A DNA stretch of 35,141 nt from contig JACQYT010000066.1 of the NCBI GenBank assembly GCA_016208085.1, positions 1 to 35,141 of the forward strand. The letters are read 5' to 3'. This document shows positions 6,410 to 15,239 of the stretch, in pieces; position 1 is the first letter of the stretch; every line of letters begins with the position of its first letter. Origin of the DNA: Elusimicrobiota bacterium. Its GTDB lineage: Bacteria; Elusimicrobiota; Elusimicrobia; Elusimicrobiales; UBA9959. The translations under genes were made by a program, and so were the position numbers. The notes below the pieces were generated by a model, which saw only the letters and a list, made by a program, of their open reading frames with translations, was not told the origin of the DNA and searched no databases.

Positions 6410-9400
6410 ATGAAAACCCCATCGTTGGAAAGAAAGAAGATAGCCGTCAGCGAAAACCAGGCGAAAGTGATAAAAGATAAATATTTGCGGGAAGAGACCT
6501 CCATAGAAGAGCTGTTTGCGCGGGTGTCGCACAACATCGCGCTGGCGGAGCTTATCTTTCACCCGGACGCGGAGAAATGGGGCATCTTTGAAGGCGTGAC
6601 GCGCAAGATCATAGAGAACGACCCCGGCGGTAAGCGCTCTAAAACCACCCTGTTTCACGAACCTATGAGCGAATCCGAAGAAAGGGACGCCAATTTTAAA
6701 AAGCTTTTAAAGAACCTGGAGAAGGCGCGCGGGACTATTCCGGAAGCCGCGCGCGCGGCCGATTACTGGCAGACCGAATTTTACAACCTGATGGCGGACT
6801 TCGATTTCCTGCCCAACTCCCCCACGTTGATGAACGCCGGCCGGGAACTCCAGCAGCTGTCGGCCTGCTACGTCCTGCCGGTGCCGGATTCCATGGAAGG
6901 CATTGCCAAAGCGCTGACCGCGCAGAGCCTGATACAGAAATCCGGCGGCGGTACCGGGTTTTCATTCGGCAGAGTACGGCCCAAAGGCGATATTGTAAAG
7001 AAGACGAACGGCGTGGCCTCCGGCGCCGTCTCGTTCATGAAGCTATTCGACAAAATGACCGATGTGGTCAAACAGGGCGGAACCCGCCGAGGCGCGAACA
7101 TGGGAATACTGCCCTACTGGCATCCTGAGATAAAGGAATTCATCACGCTAAAAGCCCAGGCAGGCGTGATGGAAAACTTCAACATTTCCGTGGCCCTGGA
7201 CGACAAATTCATGAAGGCGGTGGACGAGAACGGCTTTTATAACCTTTTAAATCCCCGAACCGGGGAAGTGACCGGCGCGATGAAGGCCAAGGAGATCTTC
7301 AACATGCTGGTGGATTCCGCCTGGGCCGCCGGAGATCCCGGCATTGTTTTCATGGACCGCATAAACGAGACAAATTCAAACCCTACCCCGGCGCTGGGCC
7401 GGATAGAGAGCACAAATCCGTGCTTTGCCGGTTCGATGCGTTTGGCCATGGACCGAGGACTTTTAACTTTTGAAGAGCTTTTTATTGACCAGACTGAGAT
7501 AACGGTCGCCACCGATAACAGGGTACCAGGGCTTCGCGCGGCGCAGACGGGAGGAACAGCCGTGGCCGTTAAAACGGCAGGTACAGGTGGAGGTAAAGAG
7601 ACAGGTAGAGGAACTTGCGTCATACCCACTCTACCTCAACCTATACCTATTGTTACTGCGGGCGTCACATCAAGAAAAGCTGTTCCGGTATTTAAAACCC
7701 GGAAAGATTGGCCTGTTTTTACGCTGACGACTGAACATGGCTTTAAGGTCACGGCCACAGAAGACCATAAGTTCTTCACGCCGGAAGGGTTAAAGGCGCT
7801 TAAAGACCTGAAACCAGGCGACGAACTACTGATCCAATCCGGCCCCGGGATCTGGAGCCGGAACTACGATCTGCCGCCGTTCACAGCCGAAGACAAGCTG
7901 AAAGCGCGGATAACGCGCGGCGAGGCAAGGCTTCCCAAACAATGGTCCCGGGAACTAGGCGAGCTTCTCGGCTGGGCGGTCGGAGACGGCTGGGTCAGCG
8001 AGACAAAGCCGGAGGGCCGCAATGTCCCCAACTACACTATCGGCCTGATGTACGGCAACGAGGAAAAAAAGCTCCTGGCCCCGAAATTCCGCGCCCTGAT
8101 CAGGGAATGGACAGGACTGGAAGGCACAGAAACAGAAAGGCGCGGCACGCTGATGCAACAGTACAGATCGGCATTATATTATTTCCTGAATTCTCTCGGC
8201 ATCCATGAAAAAAACGGGCTTCATAAACAGGTACCGGAAGCTTTATGGCGGGCGCCGCGCGAGGCAGTGCTCGGCTTCCTGTCGGCGTTGTTCACGGCGG
8301 ACGGAACAGTTAATGTTTCACGGCGGATCCGCGGCTCCATCCGGCTGGCAAACAGCTCGAAGAAGTTGCTGGAGGAGACACAGCTGCTTCTACTCAATGA
8401 AGGAATCGTCTCGCAAATATATCTCCGCCGCACGGCCGGCACAAAAATGATGCCGGACTCAAAACGGCAGCCGAAACTGTATGCTTTCAGCGACCAATAC
8501 GAGCTTGTAATCACCCGCCAAAACCGCGTGCGCTTCCTGAAAGAGATCGGCTTCTTGACTCCGTCAAAACAAAACAAGGCCATGGCTTTTGAGAATGCTC
8601 TTACGCGCGGCGCTTATCAGGAGTCTTTCACAACGCAGGTCAAGACCATCCGGCCGGCCGGGCGAACCGATGTTTATTGCACAACTGAGCCCGAAACTCA
8701 TTCATTAATTTGTGGTGGAATTATAAGCGGAAATTGTGGAGAACAACCGCTTTTGCCGTGGGAATCCTGCAACCTGGGTTCCCTCAACCTTTCCAATTTC
8801 GTCAAGGGTGAGATTACGGAAGGCGAAATTGACTTCGCGGCACTGGAGGAGACAGTCAGCAAGGCCGTCAGGTTCCTGGACAACGTCATAGAGGTGAACA
8901 ACTACCCCCTGCCGGAGATAGAACGCATCGCCAAGGGCAACAGAAAAATAGGGCTGGGCGTGATGGGCTGGGCTGAAACGGCCGTTAAGCTGGGCCTTGC
9001 TTATGACAGCCACGCGGCGCTGAAGAAAGCCGAAGAAGTGATGAAATTCATAGATGAAAAAGCGCTGGCCGCCTCGGAAGAACTGGCTAAAGAGCGCGGC
9101 GTGTTTCCGAACTGGAAAGATTCCATCTACGATGCCGGGGGCAAATATTTCAGGGGCGCGCCGGCCGCGCCCAGGAACGCGTCGCGCACCACGATAGCGC
9201 CTACCGGCACCATCGCCATAGCGGCCGGCCTGCAGGGCTCCGGCATAGAGCCTTTCTTCGCCGTAGCCTACACCCGTTACAACGCCAGGGCGCTGGACGC
9301 CATAAAGGCCGGCGGAGAAGCCGATGTAGAGGACACTTTCTTTGAAGTCAACCCGCTGTTCAGGAAGCTGGCTGAAAAGCACGGCTTTTTCGGCCTGGAC

Positions 9401-10273
9401 GAAAAGACCCTGTGGAAAAAGATAGAGGCCAATCACAAGTCTATACGCGGCATCGCCGGGATACCTAAGAATATCCAGGCCCTTTTCCCCACCGCTCACG
9501 ACGTGAGCCCGGACCACCATATCAAGGTGCAGGCGGCTTTCCAGAAGCATACGGACAACGCCGTCTCCAAGACCATAAACCTGCCGGTTTCGGCCAGGAC
9601 GGAAGATGTCAAGGATTGTTATCTGCTGGCGTATAAGCTGGGCTGCAAAGGCCTGACGGTTTATCGCGACGGTTCAAAAGCGCAGCAGGTCCTGAACATC
9701 ACGCCCGCGGTCGGCGAGGGGCATGCCATGATCGCAGTCGAAGGGAGCGCCCCGGGCGCCGCCAGGACCAAAAAGAAAAAGCAGCACTATCAGTCTTTCG
9801 GCGTTTCCTCCGAATATTTCCAGATAAAGACCGGCTACGGTCCGCTGCACGTTCATATCAACTTCAACGAGAACGGCCCCTACCAGGTGTTCACCAACAT
9901 GCCGCCGCTGGGCAGCGAGTTGAGCGGGCTCACTTCGCTTATCGGTATTCTGCTGTCAAAATATTTTGAGGAGGGCGGCGATCCGATAAAGGTCATAAAG
10001 CACCTGAATTCCGTAAAGGGCGACCGGCCCATCGGGTTCGGCGAGAACCGGATAAATTCCATCGCCCACGCGATTTCGGTGGCGCTGAGAAGCCATCTGA
10101 AGCGTACCGGCATCATCTCCTCCGACGCGGAGCTGAACGGAACCTCCAAGCTTGAACTCTGGGAGGCGGTAAAGACCCAGTACTGCCCCAAGTGCTATTC
10201 GTCCAACGTAAGCCACGAGTCCGGCTGCTCCGGCCCCGTCTGCCACGACTGCGGCTACTCCGAATGCTCGTAA
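6410..10273 (+). CDS. nrdJ: Class II (B12-dependent) ribonucleoside-diphosphate reductase with intein
   Basis: 1287 residues, of which 338-775 are an intein; the mature enzyme would be 849. It makes deoxyribonucleotides from ribonucleotides with adenosylcobalamin as radical source, needing no oxygen and no small subunit. Visible motifs are NSPTLMNAG, redox cysteine C153 (SACYVLPVPD), KSGGGTGFSFGRVRPKG, the NP-CGE active-site loop split by the intein with radical C776 and E778, the second redox cysteine C787 eleven residues on (as between C322 and C333 of the Thermotoga enzyme), and GLTVYRDGSKAQQ. The C-terminus has a cysteine cluster (CPKC...CHDCGYSEC) that re-reduces the active site or binds zinc. 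ATG 6410 has a good SD. Single gene after its own promoter, divergent from the sigma-54 operon. Confidence 0.95.
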   Translation: MKTPSLERKKIAVSENQAKVIKDKYLREETSIEELFARVSHNIALAELIFHPDAEKWGIFEGVTRKIIENDPGGKRSKTTLFHEPMSESEERDANFKKLLKNLEKARGTIPEAARAADYWQTEFYNLMADFDFLPNSPTLMNAGRELQQLSACYVLPVPDSMEGIAKALTAQSLIQKSGGGTGFSFGRVRPKGDIVKKTNGVASGAVSFMKLFDKMTDVVKQGGTRRGANMGILPYWHPEIKEFITLKAQAGVMENFNISVALDDKFMKAVDENGFYNLLNPRTGEVTGAMKAKEIFNMLVDSAWAAGDPGIVFMDRINETNSNPTPALGRIESTNPCFAGSMRLAMDRGLLTFEELFIDQTEITVATDNRVPGLRAAQTGGTAVAVKTAGTGGGKETGRGTCVIPTLPQPIPIVTAGVTSRKAVPVFKTRKDWPVFTLTTEHGFKVTATEDHKFFTPEGLKALKDLKPGDELLIQSGPGIWSRNYDLPPFTAEDKLKARITRGEARLPKQWSRELGELLGWAVGDGWVSETKPEGRNVPNYTIGLMYGNEEKKLLAPKFRALIREWTGLEGTETERRGTLMQQYRSALYYFLNSLGIHEKNGLHKQVPEALWRAPREAVLGFLSALFTADGTVNVSRRIRGSIRLANSSKKLLEETQLLLLNEGIVSQIYLRRTAGTKMMPDSKRQPKLYAFSDQYELVITRQNRVRFLKEIGFLTPSKQNKAMAFENALTRGAYQESFTTQVKTIRPAGRTDVYCTTEPETHSLICGGIISGNCGEQPLLPWESCNLGSLNLSNFVKGEITEGEIDFAALEETVSKAVRFLDNVIEVNNYPLPEIERIAKGNRKIGLGVMGWAETAVKLGLAYDSHAALKKAEEVMKFIDEKALAASEELAKERGVFPNWKDSIYDAGGKYFRGAPAAPRNASRTTIAPTGTIAIAAGLQGSGIEPFFAVAYTRYNARALDAIKAGGEADVEDTFFEVNPLFRKLAEKHGFFGLDEKTLWKKIEANHKSIRGIAGIPKNIQALFPTAHDVSPDHHIKVQAAFQKHTDNAVSKTINLPVSARTEDVKDCYLLAYKLGCKGLTVYRDGSKAQQVLNITPAVGEGHAMIAVEGSAPGAARTKKKKQHYQSFGVSSEYFQIKTGYGPLHVHINFNENGPYQVFTNMPPLGSELSGLTSLIGILLSKYFEEGGDPIKVIKHLNSVKGDRPIGFGENRINSIAHAISVALRSHLKRTGIISSDAELNGTSKLELWEAVKTQYCPKCYSSNVSHESGCSGPVCHDCGYSECS
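7421..8734 (+). mobile_element. LAGLIDADG intein in the NrdJ active-site loop
   Basis: 438 residues interrupt NP|CGEQPLLPWES. The first residue is Cys (CFAGSMRLAM) and the +1 extein residue is the RNR radical Cys. Block B is TTEHGFKVTATEDHKFF, with the T-x-x-H motif as TEDH. Two homing-endonuclease motifs, LGWAVGDGW and LSALFTADG, keep their acidic residues, so the endonuclease may be active. The last residues are GGIISGN: the terminal Asn is present but the usual penultimate His is Gly. Between blocks A and B is an unusual Gly/Thr/Pro-rich insert encoded by a DNA inverted repeat. Splicing must occur for RNR to work, because the insert separates the catalytic Cys. Confidence 0.93.
7579..7648. 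repeat. Imperfect inverted repeat inserted in frame in the intein
   Basis: The left arm begins AGGTACAGGTGGAGGTA (7579-7600) and the right arm is CTCTACCTCAACCTATACCT (7629-7648), complementary with few mismatches. An inner AGGTAGAG/CTCTACCT pair adds further dyad symmetry. It encodes the low-complexity stretch GTGGGKETGRG...IPTLPQPIPI. A perfect GCCGTT-AA-AACGGC dyad adjoins it on the left (7565-7578). The CTATACC/CTCTACC words recur in holB at 11223-11250. Confidence 0.6.
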
Positions 10274-10360
10274 GCCGGCGTCCTGTACCCTTTCTAGCTC
10301 TTCAGGGTTTTAAAGGCCGCAAAATTTTTAAGGCCCTACCCTCAGCCCTTTGCCCTTTGC

Positions 10361-10366
10361 TATCAT
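10361..10366 (+). promoter_or_regulatory. -10 box 6 nt before tmk start (leaderless candidate)
   Basis: TATCAT is followed by six bases and then ATG 10373, with no Shine-Dalgarno sequence. A start site about 7 nt after the -10 would fall on the ATG itself. The same geometry occurs before uvrB, ispH and the gene at 35090. Confidence 0.45.
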
Positions 10367-10372
10367 ATATCT

Positions 10373-11002
10373 ATGACGAGGGGCCTCTTTATTGTGTTTG
10401 AAGGGCCGGACCGATCTGGTAAATCCACGCAGGTGAAACTGCTCTCGGCCTGGCTGCGTAAAAACCGCTTTAAAACCAGGATAACGCGCGAACCGGGCGG
10501 CGCGCGCATCTCCGAGGCCATAAGGCGGATACTGCTTGACCCGAAAAACAGGATAAACGCCCTGACCGAAATCCTCCTCTACGAAGCGGCAAGGGCGCAG
10601 CACACGGCGGATGTCATACTGCCGGCCCTGAAAGCGGGCAGGATCGTCATCTCCGACCGGTTCGCGATGTCAACAACCGCTTATCAGGGCTACGGCAGAA
10701 AAATTCCGATAAGGACCGTTGAAACTTTAAATAAAATAGCCACCTGCGGACTTAATCCCGATATCACGATCGTACTTAATATCCCCGACAGGATATTCAA
10801 CGAAAGAGAAAGGCGGGCGCTGAAATTGTCAGGGCCGGACAGAATGGAAAGGGCGTCGTCAAATTTCAGAAAAAGGGTGAATAAAGCCTACAAAACGCTT
10901 TCCCGCAGACCCGGTATAATACGGATAAACGCCGCCGAACCTATAGAAGCCATCCATGACAAATTAAGGGCCGCGATAGCGAAAAAGCTGAAAATAAAAT
11001 AA
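10373..11002 (+). CDS. tmk: Thymidylate kinase
   Basis: 209 residues, the normal length. It phosphorylates dTMP to dTDP using ATP, in the cytosol, for DNA precursor supply. Visible are the P-loop FEGPDRSGKSTQ (9-20), EPGG after the substrate loop (TREPGGARIS), and the Asp-Arg lid/base motif SDRFAMSTTAYQGYGR, which contains the DR of the tmk signature and the TTAYQG thymidine-binding segment. The P-loop has DR rather than the common bacterial DG, as in eukaryotic-like tmk. It is followed 2 nt later by holB and then metG, an order common in bacteria. A pathway link with nrdJ upstream (dNTP synthesis) is sensible, though a -10 just before tmk suggests separate transcription. Confidence 0.93.
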   Translation: MTRGLFIVFEGPDRSGKSTQVKLLSAWLRKNRFKTRITREPGGARISEAIRRILLDPKNRINALTEILLYEAARAQHTADVILPALKAGRIVISDRFAMSTTAYQGYGRKIPIRTVETLNKIATCGLNPDITIVLNIPDRIFNERERRALKLSGPDRMERASSNFRKRVNKAYKTLSRRPGIIRINAAEPIEAIHDKLRAAIAKKLKIK

Positions 11003-11004
11003 CC

Positions 11005-12039
11005 ATGTCTTTCGAAAAGATCCTCGGCCACTCCCGGAATATAGGCAGGCTTAAAGCGCTGCTGGCGTGCGGCCGCGTGCCGCCGGCCCTGCTGTTCTCC
11101 GGCGCGGAAGGAACGGGCAAATTCCTTGTTGCCAAAGAATTCGCAAAAGCCCTGAACTGCCTGCACAAGCCCGCGGAAGATCCCGCCGCCGAAGAAAACC
11201 TTTTCGCCTCTGCCTCCCCCCCCCCTATACCCTCTACCCTATACCCTCTACCCTCCGATGACGCCTGCGACAAATGCGTTTCCTGCCTGCAGATTGACTC
11301 CGGAGCGCATCCCGACGTGCGGATAATAGACGCGGACTTCCAGGGCTTTCTGCTGGACGAGGCCGCGCGCAAGCAAAAATCCCTGAAAATAGACACCGTC
11401 AGGGAGTTCACCCGCTATGTCTACCAGAAGAATATGTTCTCGCCCTGGAAAGTTTTCATTATTAATGACGCCCACACGCTGAATTTAAATGCGCAGAACG
11501 CCATGCTGAAGATCCTGGAAGAACCGCCCGGGAACGCGGTTTTCGTGCTGGTCGCGGCAAAAAAAAATACGTTGCTGCCCACCATCATCTCAAGGACTTA
11601 CGCGCTTAATTTCAAAGCGCTCGGCGCCGCGGACGTGGAAGAGCTCCTTGAACGCTCCGGCCTGCCGCTGGACGAAGCCTCCGCTTTGAGCGAACTTTCC
11701 GGCGGCTCCGTAAAGAACGCGGGCGACATAAAAAGAGTCAGGGACCGCCTGGCCTCCGTTGCGGTTTCAGGGCCGGCCAGGATCTTCAAGCTGGTCTCCT
11801 CCCTTCCCAAAGAGCCCTACATGGCCAGGGAAGAAGCGAAGATAATGCTGAACATGCTCATTCTGAGCGCCAGGAAAAAATGGCTGGCCGAAGGCCGCGG
11901 ACAGAACGCCGGGCGCTTCGCCGCGCTGATAAAAAAACTACTGGGACTGCGGAAACTCCTCAATTCCAACGTAACCCACGGCCTGGTCCTGGAAACAGCC
12001 TTGCTTGAAAGCGAAAAACTTTCCGTTTCCTTTCAATAA
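11005..12039 (+). CDS. holB: DNA polymerase III delta' clamp-loader subunit
   Basis: 344 residues. Delta' is the rigid stator of the clamp loader that opens the beta clamp during replication. Residues 33-40 (GAEGTGKF) are a Walker A that lacks the final Ser/Thr. The four zinc cysteines are C52, C88, C91 and C94 (CDKCVSC). The B-like motif is IINDAHTLN, then AMLKILEEPP, and sensor 1 reads ISRTYAL where DnaX-type subunits have SRC. A non-hydrolysing subunit is therefore likely, as known for delta'. Residues about 66-86 (SASPPPIPSTLYPLPSD) are an in-frame insertion encoded by a 14-bp tandem repeat, placed between the first and second zinc cysteines. Middle gene of tmk-holB-metG. Confidence 0.9.
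   Translation: MSFEKILGHSRNIGRLKALLACGRVPPALLFSGAEGTGKFLVAKEFAKALNCLHKPAEDPAAEENLFASASPPPIPSTLYPLPSDDACDKCVSCLQIDSGAHPDVRIIDADFQGFLLDEAARKQKSLKIDTVREFTRYVYQKNMFSPWKVFIINDAHTLNLNAQNAMLKILEEPPGNAVFVLVAAKKNTLLPTIISRTYALNFKALGAADVEELLERSGLPLDEASALSELSGGSVKNAGDIKRVRDRLASVAVSGPARIFKLVSSLPKEPYMAREEAKIMLNMLILSARKKWLAEGRGQNAGRFAALIKKLLGLRKLLNSNVTHGLVLETALLESEKLSVSFQ
11223..11250 (+). repeat. Two tandem copies of CCCTATACCCTCTA inside holB
   Basis: The 14-bp unit occurs twice without mismatch, preceded by a run of nine C and followed by CCCTCCG. It keeps the frame and encodes the proline-rich loop of delta'. The same words appear in the intein inverted repeat at 7629-7648, and a looser C-rich series lies before tmk (10333-10360). 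Confidence 0.75.
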
Positions 12040-12050
12040 CCTGATAACGA

Positions 12051-13529
12051 ATGCAAAAAATATATTTCTACATCACCACCCCCCTTTATTACGTGAACGA
12101 TAAGCCGCATATAGGCCACGCCTACACCACGCTGGCGGCCGACGTGCTGGCCAGGCATAAGCGTGCCAGGCAGATCCCGGTTTTTTTCCAGACCGGCACG
12201 GACGAGCACGGCTCCAACATAGAAAAGATAGCCGTGGACATGAACATGGACCCGAAAGCGTGGTGCGACGCCGTATCGGGGGAATTTAAGAGGATGTGGA
12301 AAGTTCTCAACATAAATTACGACCATTTCATCAGGACCACTGACCCGGAACACGAAAAGCGGGTGCAGGCCGTGTTTGAGCGCCTGATAAAGACCGGCGA
12401 CATCTACCCGGGCAGGTATTCGGGGCTCTACTGCCGCCCCTGCGAAGCTTTTTTCGAGGAAAGCGAGCTTAAGAACGGCTGCTGCCCCGTGCACGGAACG
12501 CCGGCGGAAAAAGTAAGTGAAGAGACTTATTTTTTCAAGCTCTCAAAATACCAAAAACCGCTGCTGGAACACTACGCCGGGAACCCGGACTTTCTGGCCC
12601 CCCGCCACCGCGCCCGGGAAATCATAAATTTCGCGAAATCCGGGCTTAAGGATATCTCCGTGTCAAGGACCAAGGTGACCTGGGGCATAAAGGTGACCTC
12701 AAATCCCTCCCATACCGTCTACGTCTGGTTCGACGCGCTTTTAAATTACGTGACCGGGCCCGGTTTTGACGCGGACACGTCGGTGGACGCCTTCCAGATG
12801 AAATGGCCCGCCGACGTGCACCTGGTCGGGAAAGAGATCTTCCGCTTCCATGCGGTCACCTGGCCTGCCATGCTGATGGCGCTGGGACTGGAACTGCCCA
12901 GACAGGTCTTCGCCCACGGCTGGTGGACGGTCAATGGGGAGAAGATGTCCAAATCAAAGGGGAATTTTATCGATCCGGAAGTCGTAGCGCGGGAATACGG
13001 CGCGGACGCGCTGCGTTATTTCATCTTCAGGGAAGCGCCGTTCGGCGCCGACGGGGATTTTTCAATGGAAGCGTTCAGACGGCGCTATAACGCCGACCTG
13101 GCCAACGACCTGGGCAATCTTTTATCCAGGGTCCTGAACATGGCCGCGAAGTATATCGAGAACCGGCTACCCGGCAAGCCGGAGGCCGCGAAGCTATTCG
13201 ACACTATCTCCGCCTGGGGGCCGGAGATAGACGAAAAGATAGACACCATGCGCTTCGGCGAGGCGCTGGACAGGATCTGGCAGGCGGTCTCCATGCTGAA
13301 CAAGGAGATAGACCGGCAAAAACCCTGGGTGATGGCGAAGGACGAACCGGAAAGCGTCAGGCCTTTCTTGAATGATCTGGTGTGGTGCCTGCGCGCGATA
13401 GCGGGCTGGCTCTATTCCTTCATGCCGGACACTTCCACCAGGATGCAGTTGGCGCTCGGCATAGGCAGGACCGGCACGGAAGACCTGGAAACCTCCAAAC
13501 CCCCGCAGCTCTTCCCCCGAAAACTATAA
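12051..13529 (+). CDS. metG: Methionyl-tRNA synthetase
   Basis: 492 residues. It charges tRNA-Met with methionine. The class I signatures are HIGH at 20-23 (KPHIGHAYT) and KMSKS at 298-302. TGTDEHG marks the methionine/ATP pocket. The zinc or knuckle insert is CRPCEAFFEESEL with a CCPVHG end. The anticodon-binding helical domain follows (about 340-480). The EMAP/Trbp111-like C-terminal tRNA-binding domain of longer MetRS is absent, so this is the short monomer-type form. It lies 11 nt after holB with no visible Shine-Dalgarno, as last gene of the tmk operon. Confidence 0.95.
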   Translation: MQKIYFYITTPLYYVNDKPHIGHAYTTLAADVLARHKRARQIPVFFQTGTDEHGSNIEKIAVDMNMDPKAWCDAVSGEFKRMWKVLNINYDHFIRTTDPEHEKRVQAVFERLIKTGDIYPGRYSGLYCRPCEAFFEESELKNGCCPVHGTPAEKVSEETYFFKLSKYQKPLLEHYAGNPDFLAPRHRAREIINFAKSGLKDISVSRTKVTWGIKVTSNPSHTVYVWFDALLNYVTGPGFDADTSVDAFQMKWPADVHLVGKEIFRFHAVTWPAMLMALGLELPRQVFAHGWWTVNGEKMSKSKGNFIDPEVVAREYGADALRYFIFREAPFGADGDFSMEAFRRRYNADLANDLGNLLSRVLNMAAKYIENRLPGKPEAAKLFDTISAWGPEIDEKIDTMRFGEALDRIWQAVSMLNKEIDRQKPWVMAKDEPESVRPFLNDLVWCLRAIAGWLYSFMPDTSTRMQLALGIGRTGTEDLETSKPPQLFPRKL

Positions 13530-13547
13530 CAAAGCCCCGGAACGCGC

Positions 13548-13706
13548 TTATTTTTTCGGCTTTGGTTTAATTACGATCCTCGCCTTATCCAGGTATTTGC
13601 GCGCATCTTCTTTCCTGCCCGCGTTCTCAAGCGCAACCCCCATGTAGAAATACGCCGCGTCTTCCGAGCCGGGATTTAATATTAGCGCCGCAAACGGGAA
13701 AAAAGT
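13548..13706 (-). pseudogene. C-terminal remnant of a TPR-repeat protein
   Basis: A minus-strand frame without a start codon encodes about 52 residues ending at TAA 13548-13550. They include LNPGSEDAAYFYMGVALENA, followed by GRKEDARKYLDKARI. This is a typical tetratricopeptide helix pair plus a basic tail (KPKPKK). The frame is closed upstream by TGA at 13707-13709, and no TPR homology continues beyond it. It looks like the surviving 3' end of a deleted gene between metG and pssA. Confidence 0.6.
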
Positions 13707-13750
13707 TCACGCTGAGTGAGGTGTTCAGAGCGGACTGCGGCGGGGACGGG

Positions 13751-14572
13751 TCAATTATGCGCAGGCGGCTCGGGGGTCTTGATGATTGAGTAGATGGCTT
13801 TAATGACGCCAGCCAGCAGGCCGGATAGCGCGTAGAGCGAAAAGAAGAAGAAAAGCGCGTCCTGCGGAGAGAATACTATAAGGAAAAGCACGCTTAAGAT
13901 CAGCAGCATTCCTTTTATGGATGTGGGCTTGATGAAACTCCCCTGCTTGAAAGCCGGATAGGGGACGGACGAGATCATTAAAAGCGCCAGGGCTATCATT
14001 ATGAACGGCGTGATGCCGTAAATGAAAGGCAGTTGATCCATTACCACTTTTATGCTCCTGACATTTCCTTCCGATTCCAGCATGCTGTAAGCCAGCACAA
14101 AAGCAGCCAGTATCCCGGCGGCGCCGGGTATCGGCAAACCCTGGAAATAGAGCTTTGAACCGCCGCCGAAATGCGATTTAACGTTGAACCGGGCCAGGCG
14201 GAGCGCCCCGCACAACACATACAAGAAGGCCACCGGATAGCCCCAGAAACCGTAGTCCTTCAGCACGAAATTATACATCAGGTAGGCCGGCGCTATACCG
14301 AACGACATCCAGTCCGACAGGGAATCTATTTCCACGCCGAAAGAACTCTCCCCGTGCACAAGCCTGGCTATGCGCCCGTCCAGCATATCCATCAAGTAAG
14401 ACATGATGATGAACCACGCCGCCAGCACATAATTTCTCTCTGAAGCGGCGATAATGGAAAAGAAACCGAACGCCATATTGGCTATGGTGAAGATCGACGG
14501 CAGCACTACCGCGCCGGTTTTTTTAAGCTTTTCAAGGTCTATTTTGCCTTGGGTGTTGGTCGTTTGTTCCAT
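13751..14572 (-). CDS. pssA: CDP-diacylglycerol-serine O-phosphatidyltransferase
   Basis: 273 residues with about eight hydrophobic helices, an integral inner-membrane enzyme. It makes phosphatidylserine from CDP-diacylglycerol and serine. The CDP-alcohol phosphatidyltransferase signature is complete: D62, D65-G66, A69-R70, G79, D83 and D87 (DMLDGRIARL, SSFGVEIDSLSD). That sequence context (SLSDWMSFGIAP) is the Bacillus-type serine synthase rather than phosphatidylglycerophosphate synthase. It starts 5 nt after psd, which uses its product, so the pair forms a phosphatidylethanolamine operon. Confidence 0.92.
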   Translation of the reverse strand: MEQTTNTQGKIDLEKLKKTGAVVLPSIFTIANMAFGFFSIIAASERNYVLAAWFIIMSYLMDMLDGRIARLVHGESSFGVEIDSLSDWMSFGIAPAYLMYNFVLKDYGFWGYPVAFLYVLCGALRLARFNVKSHFGGGSKLYFQGLPIPGAAGILAAFVLAYSMLESEGNVRSIKVVMDQLPFIYGITPFIMIALALLMISSVPYPAFKQGSFIKPTSIKGMLLILSVLFLIVFSPQDALFFFFSLYALSGLLAGVIKAIYSIIKTPEPPAHN

Positions 14573-14577
14573 CAGTT

Positions 14578-15201
14578 TTACCAGAGTCCCAGCACCGTCT
14601 CGGCGCCGTAGACCTTTTCGCCCGGCCTCACCAGCACGCGCGTATTTTTCGGCAGGTATACCGCCACCTGCGAGCCGAAATAGATCATGCCTATCCTGTC
14701 GGAGATCCTGACGGCATCTCCGGCCTTCACATAGGCCGCTATGCGCCTGGCTATGGCGCCGGTGATCTGCTCCACCTGGGCGAAGCGCCCCTGTTCCCCG
14801 GTTATCATTATCATGTTGCGCGCATTTTCCCCGGCCTCCGGTTTATAAGCCACGGCGAATTTTCCCTTGCTGTAGGCGACGCTTTCCACTTTGCCGTCCA
14901 TCGGGGAACGCTGGACGTGGACGTTGAAAATGGAAAGGAAAACACGCACGACTATTATTTCCGGATCTTTTTCAATGCCGACGCTCAAGACCGTACCGTC
15001 CGCCGGGCAGGCGATCTCCGCCGGAGCAAAGACCTTGTCTCTCGCCGGATCCCTGAAAAAATAGGCCGAAAAAAGAGCGGCCGCCGCGCCGAGGGCTAAA
15101 AGCGGGGTTCCGACCCACTTCGACCAGAAACAAAGAACGGCGCCGAAGAGGATTGCGGCCGCACCGCCGGCTATAAGCTTTATTCCTTCAGGCGCGAACA
15201 T
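14578..15201 (-). CDS. psd: Phosphatidylserine decarboxylase proenzyme, short type
   Basis: 207 residues, the length of the short (Sinorhizobium/archaeal-type) family. It decarboxylates phosphatidylserine to phosphatidylethanolamine with a pyruvoyl group made by self-cleavage. The cleavage site is G176-S177 in GMIYFGSQVAVYLP, where the family has RFGSRVDVYLP; Ser177 becomes the pyruvoyl. Other family motifs are FFRDPAR, PADGTV and FLSIFNVHVQRSPMDG. Two N-terminal hydrophobic helices (about 7-27 and 31-48) anchor it in the membrane. GGAGG 7 nt before the ATG is a good ribosome site. First gene of psd-pssA. Confidence 0.93.
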   Translation of the reverse strand: MFAPEGIKLIAGGAAAILFGAVLCFWSKWVGTPLLALGAAAALFSAYFFRDPARDKVFAPAEIACPADGTVLSVGIEKDPEIIVVRVFLSIFNVHVQRSPMDGKVESVAYSKGKFAVAYKPEAGENARNMIMITGEQGRFAQVEQITGAIARRIAAYVKAGDAVRISDRIGMIYFGSQVAVYLPKNTRVLVRPGEKVYGAETVLGLW

Positions 15202-15239
15202 ATCATCCTCCAGAAAACTTCAGTCCGCATTAAATTGTG

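Noticed and set aside
8705-9550. 281-residue minus-strand frame inside nrdJ
   Set aside because: Antisense to strongly conserved NrdJ sequence; no recognisable domain and no start signals.
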